Below, piece after piece: positions 1 through 4,836 of a DNA stretch of 5,272 bases. The stretch comes from Palsa-461 sp040414865 (GTDB lineage Bacteria; Actinomycetota; Acidimicrobiia; Acidimicrobiales; RAAP-2), in contig JBEDUR010000095.1 of assembly GCA_040414865.1 (NCBI GenBank), positions 1 through 5,272 of the forward strand. Reading direction: 5' to 3'. How positions within the stretch are numbered: the first letter of the stretch is position 1; every line of letters starts with the position of its first letter. A model generated the notes under the pieces. It was not told the origin of the DNA. It was given only the letters and a program-made list of their open reading frames with translations, and did no database searches. The position numbers and the translations under genes are program-made.

Positions 1-10
1 TCTAAAAGGT

Positions 11-30
11 CGTGCGCGATCCGTGCGCGA
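11..30. repeat. Direct repeat CGTGCGCGA x2, 11-bp spacing
   Basis: The 9-mer CGTGCGCGA occurs at 11-19 and again at 22-30, separated by 2 bp, so the copies lie on one face of the helix. They are outside the integrase gene, about 120 bp from the tRNA-like core. Short direct repeats at such a place are typical of integrase arm-type or excisionase sites. That role is inferred from position only. Confidence 0.4.
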
Positions 31-53
31 GCAATCGGCAATTTAGGGTCATG

Positions 54-78
54 GGTGGTCATCGGCGGTGCGACCACC
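54..78. repeat. Inverted repeat downstream of integrase
   Basis: GGTGGTC (54-60) and GACCACC (72-78) are perfect 7-bp inverted copies around an 11-base loop. The structure lies 18 bp beyond the integrase stop codon. It could act as a transcription terminator for the minus-strand xis-int unit, although no U-tract follows, or it could be a protein-binding dyad in the attachment region. Confidence 0.35.
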
Positions 79-95
79 TGCACTTCTAGCTGGGA

Positions 96-1379
96 TTACT
101 CGAGAGGGTGCTGGTACTCGTCCTGCTCGAGGGGGCCCGCTAGGTTGAGAGTTCGAGTCTCTCCCCCGGAGCATTCTTCGTCGTTTCCGCTGGTCAGCGG
201 CGGTAGGTCCAGTACCTCATCCTCCACCTCACCCTTGTCGCGCGCGCTACGCGCGCGATCTCCTATGAACTCGTGGGCGATCGGGACGATGTTGTCGCCC
301 ATGGTGAAGGCATTGAGGGCCTGGGCGAGCAGCGCGTCGCGTTCATCGGAGGCGTGCTCGTAACGCACCACCATGGCCACCGACTTCCAACCGCCCCGGT
401 TCATGATCTCCTTGGTGCTGGCGCCGGTGGTGGCGAACATGGTGGCGGCGAAGTGGCGTAAATCGTGAAAGCGCACCCAGCTGAGATCGGCCCGCCGGCG
501 AGCGGCCTCCCAGATCACCCAGAAGTTGCTCGGACGCAGCCGCTCACCCGTCGCACCGGTGAATAGGGGAGCATCGCTCTCGGGGCCGACGAACCGGCGC
601 AGATGGTCTTCCAGCGCCGGCATGACCGAACTCGGTAAGTACACCTTGCGAGGGTCACCGTTCTTCGTCGGCCCGAGGTCGAGGGACCCGTCGTGGAACT
701 CATGCAGGGTGCGCTCGACGTGCACGGTGCCGGCCACCAGGTCGACGTCGCGGCGCTCGAGGCCCAAGACCTCCCCCCGGCGCAGCGTCCCCCATGCAGC
801 GACGATGACCGCGGCCCGGTACTGCTCTGGCATGGCCTGCGTCAGAGCTGCCACCTGGTTGACATCGGGGATACGGCGGTCTGTGACCCGATCGGTCGCA
901 CCGCCCTTCACCCGGCAGGGGTTCTTCAGGATCAGGTCGTCGGAGATGGCTGTGTTGAAGATCGCCTTGAGGAGCCGGTAGGCAGAGCGAGCGACGCCGG
1001 GAGTCTGAGCAGCGAGGTCGGCGTACCAACCGCGCACCAAAACCGGAGTGATCTTCGAGAGCTCGCGTGGGCCGAAAGCTGGAACGAGGCGGTTTGCGAT
1101 GAGCCAGCGGTAGTACTCCTTCGTGCGAGTCCGAATGTCGGTGCGTTGGGCCAGCCAGAGCTCGGCGTAGCCGGCGAACGAGATCCGACTGAGTTCGGGA
1201 TCGACCCAGTCGCCCCGTCCGATGGAGGCCGAGACGGCGTCGAGGAAGGCGTTCGCATCGGCCTTCGAGTTGAAGGTCGTGGGTGCGACGTGCCGAAGAC
1301 CCTCGTGCCAATAGCTCGCCTGGTATCGGCCACTGTTGAAGCGTCGTACATGCCCGAAATGCCGGCGTCTTCCTGTCAC
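96..1379 (-). CDS. int: Tyrosine recombinase / phage-type site-specific integrase
   Basis: This 427-residue tyrosine recombinase would catalyse integration and, with the upstream excisionase, excision of a mobile element. Residues 1-60 look like a small arm-binding domain. Residues about 66-150 form the SAM-like core-binding domain and 170-355 the catalytic domain. Visible catalytic residues are Arg200 (TLRRGE), Lys239 (PTKNGDPRK), His305 and Arg308 (RFHDLRH), Trp331 in the usual His/Trp position (GGWKS) and the nucleophile Tyr340 (VVRYEHAS). All expected catalytic positions are filled, so it looks active. The start is GTG; an AGGGG Shine-Dalgarno lies 9 bases upstream. Residues 360-427 are a non-conserved tail whose residues 405-413 (GGETRTLNL) are the antisense reading of a tRNA T-arm, so the gene end overlaps the probable attachment core. 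The excisionase gene ends 99 bp upstream, suggesting co-transcription. Confidence 0.93.
   Translation of the reverse strand: MTGRRRHFGHVRRFNSGRYQASYWHEGLRHVAPTTFNSKADANAFLDAVSASIGRGDWVDPELSRISFAGYAELWLAQRTDIRTRTKEYYRWLIANRLVPAFGPRELSKITPVLVRGWYADLAAQTPGVARSAYRLLKAIFNTAISDDLILKNPCRVKGGATDRVTDRRIPDVNQVAALTQAMPEQYRAAVIVAAWGTLRRGEVLGLERRDVDLVAGTVHVERTLHEFHDGSLDLGPTKNGDPRKVYLPSSVMPALEDHLRRFVGPESDAPLFTGATGERLRPSNFWVIWEAARRRADLSWVRFHDLRHFAATMFATTGASTKEIMNRGGWKSVAMVVRYEHASDERDALLAQALNAFTMGDNIVPIAHEFIGDRARSARDKGEVEDEVLDLPPLTSGNDEECSGGETRTLNLAGPLEQDEYQHPLE
147..171 (+). other. tRNA 3'-end-like sequence, probable att core
   Basis: GAGAG (147-151), loop TTCGAGT (152-158) and CTCTC (159-163) form a perfect T-arm with the canonical TTCGA loop. 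CCCCGGA (164-170) and G171 follow, as the 3' acceptor strand and discriminator of a tRNA would. AGGTT at 142-146 would suit a variable loop. No matching 5' acceptor strand (TCCGGGG), D-arm or anticodon arm is seen upstream, so this is a 3' fragment and not a complete tRNA. The parent isotype cannot be decided. Tyrosine integrases commonly recombine at tRNA 3' ends, and the integrase gene itself overlaps this segment, so it is probably the att core. Confidence 0.65.
238..258. repeat. Alternating CG hairpin inside int 3' region
   Basis: TCGCGCGCG and CGCGCGCGA are perfect 9-bp inverted copies around a CTA loop. The dyad falls in the codons of the non-conserved tail (DRARSARD) of the integrase, between the catalytic domain and the tRNA-like segment. 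It may be a local mRNA structure or simply a result of Arg/Ala-rich coding. Confidence 0.4.
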
Positions 1380-1388
1380 GTTTCACAA

Positions 1389-1393
1389 CCCCT
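1389..1393 (-). promoter_or_regulatory. Ribosome binding site of int
   Basis: On the minus strand AGGGG precedes the GTG start at 1379 with a 9-base spacer. It supports the GTG as the true start, which otherwise has no ATG alternative close by. Confidence 0.55.
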
Positions 1394-1478
1394 GAGGACC
1401 GATCGAACTATCCAAGAGGCGAACGCCGACGGAGTCCACGGGATCGGGGACCTCCAGGCCACCTTGCGCTGAAGCAGG

Positions 1479-1721
1479 TTACCGGCTGGCTGTTCCGGCG
1501 CCCCAGTCCCGCCGGACAACGTCGACACGCTGCTGGTCGAGCCAGACGTCGAGCTCGCCGGGGTCGAACCGCACGAAGCGTCCGACCTTGACGAACGGGA
1601 TCCTGCGCTCGGCCACGAGCCGACGAACGTGACGCGGACTGACGCGGAGAGCAATGGCAACCTCGTCCGTGTCGAGCAACGGTGTGCGGTGCACGGACGT
1701 CTTCGAGATAGCAGTGCTCAT
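1479..1721 (-). CDS. xis: Excisionase / MerR-type HTH DNA-binding protein
   Basis: This 80-residue protein matches the excisionase-family helix-turn-helix (HTH_17). Residues 15-27 (LLDTDEVAIALRV) form the first helices, SPRHVRRLVAERRIP (28-42) the recognition helix region, and FVKVGRFVRFDPGELDVWL (43-61) the wing and last helix. Such proteins bend DNA at element ends and steer the tyrosine integrase towards excision; many also repress their own promoter. The ATG start is supported by GGAGAGG just upstream. The gene precedes the integrase on the same strand with a 99-bp gap, the usual xis-int order of actinobacterial integrative elements. The 62-bp repeat copy A lies just upstream and is a plausible target. 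It could alternatively be only a transcriptional regulator of the integrase. Confidence 0.85.
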   Translation of the reverse strand: MSTAISKTSVHRTPLLDTDEVAIALRVSPRHVRRLVAERRIPFVKVGRFVRFDPGELDVWLDQQRVDVVRRDWGAGTASR

Positions 1722-1724
1722 GGA

Positions 1725-1731
1725 CCTCTCC
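1725..1731 (-). promoter_or_regulatory. Ribosome binding site of xis
   Basis: The minus strand reads GGAGAGG followed by TCC and the ATG at 1721. The GGAG core sits 6 bases from the start, a good Shine-Dalgarno fit that fixes the excisionase start. Confidence 0.65.
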
Positions 1732-1752
1732 AGTCGAGTGAAACTTGACCCT

Positions 1753-1814
1753 CAATTACTTAAAGCCGCTAAGCGAGCGCGTTTGGGACAACATCCAGGT
1801 CAGAGCCGTGACGT
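1753..1814. repeat. 62-bp direct repeat, copy A
   Basis: It begins CAATTACTTAAAGCCGCT and ends GTGACGT. It matches copy B (1898-1959) at 56 of 62 positions by eye, with no gaps. It lies 32 bp upstream of the excisionase start and must include or adjoin the promoter of the minus-strand xis-int unit. The flanking octamer CCAGTCGA is also shared between the two copies at nearly the same distance. Confidence 0.85.
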
Positions 1815-1897
1815 GGGGGGAGCGCTCATGAACGTGATTGAACAGGCGCCCTCATGACCATTCACTCCCGGGCCAGTCGAAACGAAATCTCTCCTCC

Positions 1898-1959
1898 CAA
1901 TTACTTAAAGCCGCTGACCGAGCTCATTTCGGACAACATCCAGGTCAGAGCGGTGACGT
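1898..1959. repeat. 62-bp direct repeat, copy B
   Basis: This is the second copy of the repeat at 1753-1814, in the same orientation, with a start-to-start distance of 145 bp. The outer blocks (CAATTACTTAAAGCCGCT and GGACAACATCCAGGTCAGAGC) are identical, and five of the six differences fall in a 13-base central window. Possible roles are a duplicated promoter or operator, arm-type sites or replication repeats; none is shown by the sequence alone. Confidence 0.85.
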
Positions 1960-2097
1960 CAGCAGGTGCTGGAAAGCCAACCTCGGGAAGCTGTCACGCT
2001 CGACACCCGAGCGCGACTCAAGGAACCGATCACGCTGGTGACCAGGGTGGGAAGGTGCGCACCACGGCACGACGCGACAGCACCGAAGATCAGGGTG

Positions 2098-2125
2098 AGA
2101 CAGCGAAAGACAACGTGAGACAACG
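2098..2125. repeat. AGACA(A/G)CG x3, 10-bp period
   Basis: AGACAGCG (2098-2105), AGACAACG (2108-2115) and AGACAACG (2118-2125) recur at exactly 10-bp steps, one helical turn. The first and third units are part of GTGAGACA octamers at 2095 and 2115. Such phasing is typical of operators or iterons bound cooperatively on one DNA face. The protein is unknown. Confidence 0.55.
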
Positions 2126-2177
2126 AGTGACGGGAGCGGGCGTGGACAGGAGGCCTCAGAACATGCCGATCAACCGA

Positions 2178-2230
2178 GATCCGACTCCGAGATCCAATTC
2201 CTGAGATCCGATCCCATGATCCGATCCCAT
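2178..2230. repeat. GATCC-rich tandem repeat, about 13-bp period
   Basis: GATCC occurs at 2178, 2191, 2205 and 2218, at 13-14-bp steps, with extra copies at 2210 and 2223. The last two units are a perfect tandem of the 13-mer GATCCGATCCCAT (2205-2217 and 2218-2230); the earlier units are degenerate. The array abuts an AT-rich stretch and then a GC hairpin. Confidence 0.7.
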
Positions 2231-2262
2231 TTGTCACAATTCTTCTTTACTGAATCAAGCCG

Positions 2263-2303
2263 CCCTCGCCGAGGCGGCGGCTTCGCCGCCGCCTCGGCGG
2301 GCG
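2263..2303. terminator. Very stable GC hairpin, candidate minus-strand terminator
   Basis: CCTCGCCGAGGCGGCGG and its inverse form at least a 15-bp perfect stem (about 2267-2281 with 2285-2299) closed by a small TTC loop, extendable by a G-T pair and a C-G pair. It lies about 115 bp beyond the stop of the mmsA remnant and downstream of the regulator-kinase unit on the same strand. No T-tract follows on either strand, so intrinsic termination is uncertain, although actinobacterial terminators often lack one. A structural element of an origin or mobile DNA is the alternative. Confidence 0.5.
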
Positions 2304-2417
2304 GAACCGCTCTGGAGGGCTCGGTCAGAAACATCAAACCAGTTGCCCTAGCTAGGTTGGCTTGATCAAGCAGTCTTCCTGCCACCTCAGGTACTCCCAC
2401 AGTCGGTGCTTCGATCG

Positions 2418-2634
2418 TCACAGGGTTGGCATCAAGAAGCTGGCACCCGAACGTATACCGCTCGGCCAGCGTGACGTGACGGTCTTGGTCTGGGTGTAGA
2501 AGCGGATCGAGTCCGGGCCGTATTGGTTGAGGTCGCCGAATCCCGATCGTTTCCAGCCGCCGAAGGTGTGGTAGGCCATTGGAAACCGGGATCGGCACGT
2601 TCACCCCGACCATTCCGACCTGCACCCGGACGCA
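2418..2634 (-). pseudogene. mmsA: mmsA remnant: 3' end of methylmalonate-semialdehyde dehydrogenase, frameshifted
   Basis: The minus strand encodes about 71 residues of the C-terminus of the CoA-acylating methylmalonate-semialdehyde dehydrogenase (MmsA/IolA), an aldehyde dehydrogenase-family enzyme of valine and inositol breakdown. RVQVGMVGVNVPIPV is read from about 2634 to 2581. The frame then shifts by one extra base near 2580 and resumes at 2579 as MAYHTFGGWKRSGFGDL, then QYGPDSIRFYTQTKTVTSRW, ending in SGIRSGASFLMPTL and TGA at 2418-2420. These are hallmark C-terminal blocks of this family, which is normally about 500 residues long. Over 400 N-terminal residues, including the catalytic Cys region, are absent; a stop codon sits just upstream. 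It is a dead fragment, probably left by rearrangement or element insertion. Confidence 0.88.
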
Positions 2635-2727
2635 TCAACCGCTCTCGAAGAGTCCCTGCCAGAGCCACCCGATCCATTCGCGTACCAAGTGGTGAGGAAC
2701 AGCGAACCACTCGAAGCTGCTCTTCAC
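2635..2727 (-). CDS. Possible 30-residue ORF after the kinase
   Basis: A GTG-initiated frame starts 4 bp after the kinase stop and runs 30 codons to a TGA directly abutting the mmsA remnant. The product is Trp-rich (EWFAVPHHLVREWIGWLWQG) and resembles nothing I recognise. There is no clear Shine-Dalgarno beyond the end of the kinase gene. It may be a truncated end of some other gene or chance reading, and is listed only because it fills the gap between the kinase and the pseudogene. Confidence 0.15.
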   Translation of the reverse strand: MKSSFEWFAVPHHLVREWIGWLWQGLFESG

Positions 2728-2731
2728 GGGG

Positions 2732-3958
2732 TTAATGAGAATGGGTACGCTCTCGCACTTCGTTGGGCGCACCGAGTGCGACCGAGATGCTCAATCCTCC
2801 GTCTGGGAGTGCCTCGAGGACGAGCTTGCCGCCATGTGCTGTGACGACCGAGGCGACAATAGACAGGCCGAGCCCGACACCGCGAGTATCACTGTCGGCT
2901 CCTTTCATGCGCCGGAATGGTTCCAACAATGAGGCCACTGCAGCCGGCGGCACCATCGGTCCAGTATTGGTGACCGTGATGCAGGAAGTGATGTTGTCGG
3001 TTCCCGTTACGACCTTAACCGTGCCTCCAGCGACGTTGTAGCGGACGGCGTTGTCGAGCAGGTTGACGACCAAGCGCTCGACCAGTACCCGGTCTCCGAT
3101 CGTTGGACTGGGTGAGAGCTCGGCGTCGATGGCTACGCTCGACTCTCGCGCCTCCGTGCTGACCTGATCTATTGCGTCTTGGGCGGCGGCTTCGAGATCG
3201 ACGAGCTCGCGGCTGGTGAGGCCGCGGTCGGATCGAGCCAACGTGAGGAGGCCGTCGATGAGAGCCTCGGATTGGTCGAGCGCCTCGCGGACGCGACCGA
3301 CGAGCACTTCGAGCTGCTCAGTGGTTCTACTGGGCTTCGCCATCGCTACATCGATGAGAGTTCGCATGGAGGTGAGCGGGGTACGCAGTTCGTGCGAGGC
3401 ATTTGCTACAAATCGTTTTTGGCTCGCAAAGGCCAGATCAAGACGAGTCAACATGTCGTCAAAGGTGTTTGCCAGCTCCTTGAGTTCGTCGTCGGGTCCA
3501 TCAAGGTTGATTCGCTCGTCGAGCCGCTCTGTGGAGGCTCGTCGGGCGGCGGCGGTGACTGTGCGGAGGGGGAGGAGGATCCGCGCTGCTATCGCCCACC
3601 CCAGGAGGCCGGCCACGATGGTGGCGATTCCCATGCCGGCGAGCGACCAGATGATGAGTTCGTGAATGTCTCCAGCGCGCTGCGTGTCCTCTCCGAGAAG
3701 GTATTGGCACTGAGCCAGCACCTTTGGATCAAGGTTGGGGTGGGCCGGAACCGATGCCTCCTTGCAGGTCGAGGCGAGATCGGCCGGCACGTCGGCGTGA
3801 CTTATAGCAGGAGTGGGGGAGGTTCGGTCAACCACCGTGGTAAGGGCCGCAACGAAGGCTGCGACAGTGACGAGGAATAGTCCAGCGAACGCCAGCGCAA
3901 TTCGCGTCCGCACACTATGGCGGCCGAGGAACTTGCGTCGTCGTCCGGCGGATGTCAC
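2732..3958 (-). CDS. Membrane sensor histidine kinase (HAMP-HisKA-HATPase)
   Basis: This 408-residue protein is an orthodox two-component sensor kinase. An Arg/Lys-rich N-terminus precedes TM1 (about 18-43); an extracytoplasmic loop of about 58 residues (44-101) leads to TM2 (about 102-128). HAMP spans about 126-177. The dimerisation domain carries the phosphorylated His189 in NASHELRTPLT. The ATP-binding domain shows the N-box (Asn299 and Asn303 in VVNLLDNAVRYN) and glycine box GVGLGLS (360-366). The G1 box is NTGP instead of the common DxGxG, a variant I believe recurs in actinobacterial kinases. The sensor loop has just two cysteines, Cys65 and Cys84, which could form a disulfide. The GTG start lies 2 bp after the regulator stop, implying translational coupling. 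The signal is unknown. Confidence 0.92.
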   Translation of the reverse strand: MTSAGRRRKFLGRHSVRTRIALAFAGLFLVTVAAFVAALTTVVDRTSPTPAISHADVPADLASTCKEASVPAHPNLDPKVLAQCQYLLGEDTQRAGDIHELIIWSLAGMGIATIVAGLLGWAIAARILLPLRTVTAAARRASTERLDERINLDGPDDELKELANTFDDMLTRLDLAFASQKRFVANASHELRTPLTSMRTLIDVAMAKPSRTTEQLEVLVGRVREALDQSEALIDGLLTLARSDRGLTSRELVDLEAAAQDAIDQVSTEARESSVAIDAELSPSPTIGDRVLVERLVVNLLDNAVRYNVAGGTVKVVTGTDNITSCITVTNTGPMVPPAAVASLLEPFRRMKGADSDTRGVGLGLSIVASVVTAHGGKLVLEALPDGGLSISVALGAPNEVRERTHSH

Positions 3959-3960
3959 CG

Positions 3961-4623
3961 CTAAGGGATCCGGTATCCGCCGCCGGCGATCGTCTCTATG
4001 ACTGGCGGTTCGCCTAGTTTCCTACGCAGGCGCAGGATCGTAACCGCGACGGCGTTGGTGAACGGATCGGCGTGCTCGTCCCACACGCGTTCGAGGAGCT
4101 GCTCTGCGGTCACGACCGCCCCTTCCGCCGACATCAACACCTCGAGTATCCCGAGCTCCTTTCGGGCCAGGGGCACGGGGCGGTCAGCTCTGGAAACGCT
4201 ACGGCGGGCGCGATCAAGGACGAGGTCCCCCCGAGTGAGTACCGGCGGGGTCGATGGGCTGCGGCGACCCAATGCGTGCACTCTGGCTAGGAGCTCTGAA
4301 AAGTCAAACGGCTTCGCCAGATAGTCGTCGGCGCCCAAGTTCAGCCCTTCTACCCGTTCCTCGACCAGGCCGGCAGCGGTCAGCATCAGAACCCGGCTCG
4401 TGCTCGGTGAATCGACTATCTGCTGGCAGAGGGCGTCGCCGTGCAGTCCGGGAAGGTCGCGGTCGAGAATGATGACGTCATAGGTGTTCACCATCGCCTT
4501 GTCCAGCCCGGTCGTCCCGTCGTAGGCGACATCGACCGCGATGCCCTGGTCGCGGAGCCCTTCGGCAAGAGCGTCTGCCACGACCGAATTGTCCTCCACG
4601 ACCAACACCCGCATGGGCTCCAT
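3961..4623 (-). CDS. OmpR/PhoB-family response regulator
   Basis: This 220-residue regulator has a receiver domain (about 4-118) and a winged-helix DNA-binding domain (about 128-220). The receiver keeps the acidic pair Glu10-Asp11, phospho-acceptor Asp54 (IILDRDLPG), Thr82 and Lys104 (LAKPF); Tyr101 is the aromatic switch. The C-terminal domain ends with the family pattern AVAVTILRLRRKLGEPPVIETIAGGGYRIP, split over residues 191-220. It should be phosphorylated by the kinase encoded directly downstream and bind direct repeats. The start at 4623 has GGTGAG five bases upstream; an in-frame ATG at 4614 (MRVLVVEDN) is an alternative that would remove only three residues. The divergent lipoprotein gene and the 11-bp-spaced repeats between them suggest auto- and cross-regulation. 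Confidence 0.94.
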   Translation of the reverse strand: MEPMRVLVVEDNSVVADALAEGLRDQGIAVDVAYDGTTGLDKAMVNTYDVIILDRDLPGLHGDALCQQIVDSPSTSRVLMLTAAGLVEERVEGLNLGADDYLAKPFDFSELLARVHALGRRSPSTPPVLTRGDLVLDRARRSVSRADRPVPLARKELGILEVLMSAEGAVVTAEQLLERVWDEHADPFTNAVAVTILRLRRKLGEPPVIETIAGGGYRIP

Positions 4624-4628
4624 GGTGG

Positions 4629-4634
4629 CTCACC
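4629..4634 (-). promoter_or_regulatory. Ribosome binding site of response regulator
   Basis: Minus-strand GGTGAG lies 5 bases before the ATG at 4623 and is complementary to the 16S rRNA tail through GGTGA. It favours this start over the ATG at 4614, whose upstream GGAG is only 3 bases away. Confidence 0.4.
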
Positions 4635-4649
4635 GGCGATGACATAGCG

Positions 4650-4655
4650 ATTACA
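4650..4655 (-). promoter_or_regulatory. Candidate -10 element for regulator-kinase operon
   Basis: Minus-strand TGTAAT matches TATAAT at five of six positions and would start transcription near 4643, about 20 bases before the regulator ATG. No good -35 is found at 16-18 bp upstream, which is compatible with an activator-dependent promoter but weakens the call. Confidence 0.3.
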
Positions 4656-4700
4656 ACCCCGTGGCCGGCGCGGCACCCTTCTCCTGGTGCCTCGGTCGGC

Positions 4701-4729
4701 GTTATCGCCGTGTTATTGGGCTGTTCGTA
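4701..4729. promoter_or_regulatory. Candidate response-regulator operator: three 11-bp-spaced half-sites
   Basis: GTTATCG (4701), GTTATTG (4712) and GTTCGTA (4723) recur at exact 11-bp steps in the divergent region between the regulator and the lipoprotein gene. OmpR/PhoB-family dimers bind head-to-tail half-sites with 10-11-bp spacing, so this is the most likely binding site of the neighbouring regulator. The first unit also sits in a small dyad, CGGCG-TTAT-CGCCG (4697-4710). Confidence 0.45.
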
Positions 4730-4744
4730 CCCTCCGCCTATTAC
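4716..4744 (+). promoter_or_regulatory. Candidate promoter for lipoprotein gene
   Basis: TTGGGC (4716-4721) and TATTAC (4739-4744) are separated by 17 bp. Both hexamers are imperfect. The -35 overlaps the second and adjoins the third 11-bp half-site, as in activator-dependent promoters. The transcript would start near 4751, giving a leader of about 85 bases. Confidence 0.3.
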
Positions 4745-4826
4745 CCGCCACAACCGGCCTGTCAAGCACACGAACCATCCGGCACAGGGAAGCGGGCCAT
4801 GCAAGCAAGGACGGGCCTATCACCCC

Positions 4827-4834
4827 AGGAGGAG
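4827..4834 (+). promoter_or_regulatory. Ribosome binding site of lipoprotein gene
   Basis: AGGAGGAG is a near-perfect Shine-Dalgarno ending 2 bases (AGGAGG core 4 bases) before the ATG at 4837. It is the strongest in the window and decides the start of the partial gene. Confidence 0.75.
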
Positions 4835-4836
4835 CC

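Larger units (their letters stand above)
1722..2417. other. Gene-poor, repeat-rich region
   Basis: Nearly 700 bp lie between the excisionase start and the mmsA remnant without a convincing gene. Open frames here have no recognisable domain, no good ribosome binding site and overlap repeats on both strands. The stretch instead holds a pair of 62-bp direct repeats, a 10-bp-period array, a 13-bp-period GATCC array, a short AT-rich segment (about 2228-2258) and a GC hairpin. It could be the control or replication region of the element, or non-functional junction DNA. Confidence 0.6.

Noticed and set aside
84..171. Complete tRNA gene ending at the T-arm
   Set aside because: No 5' acceptor strand, D-arm or anticodon arm could be folded upstream for either a short or a long variable-arm tRNA.
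693..1472. Long plus-strand open frame of 259 codons opposite the integrase
   Set aside because: It is antisense to a well-conserved integrase with all catalytic residues, has no recognisable domain, and such shadows are common in high-GC DNA.
1753..1959. CRISPR array from the repeated 62-bp blocks
   Set aside because: There are only two copies, the repeats are too long and imperfect, there is no series of spacers, and no cas genes are present.
1854..2204. Plus-strand frame of 116 codons in the repeat region
   Set aside because: It runs through repeat copy B, lacks a Shine-Dalgarno and any domain, and has a disordered Arg/Thr-rich composition; overlapping frames are equally open.
2351..2359. 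GCTAGGTTG shared with the att region (139-147) as a second att site
   Set aside because: Only nine bases match, the T-arm and acceptor sequence does not follow, and a match this short is expected by chance.
2170..2625. Minus-strand 151-residue frame beginning MQVGMVGVNVPIPV
   Set aside because: Only its first residues are real mmsA homology; after the frameshift near 2580 it is out of frame, and it continues through the hairpin and GATCC array.
3179..3880. Plus-strand open frame of 233 codons opposite the kinase
   Set aside because: It mirrors the HisKA and HAMP coding region of the kinase; composition is atypical and no family is recognised.
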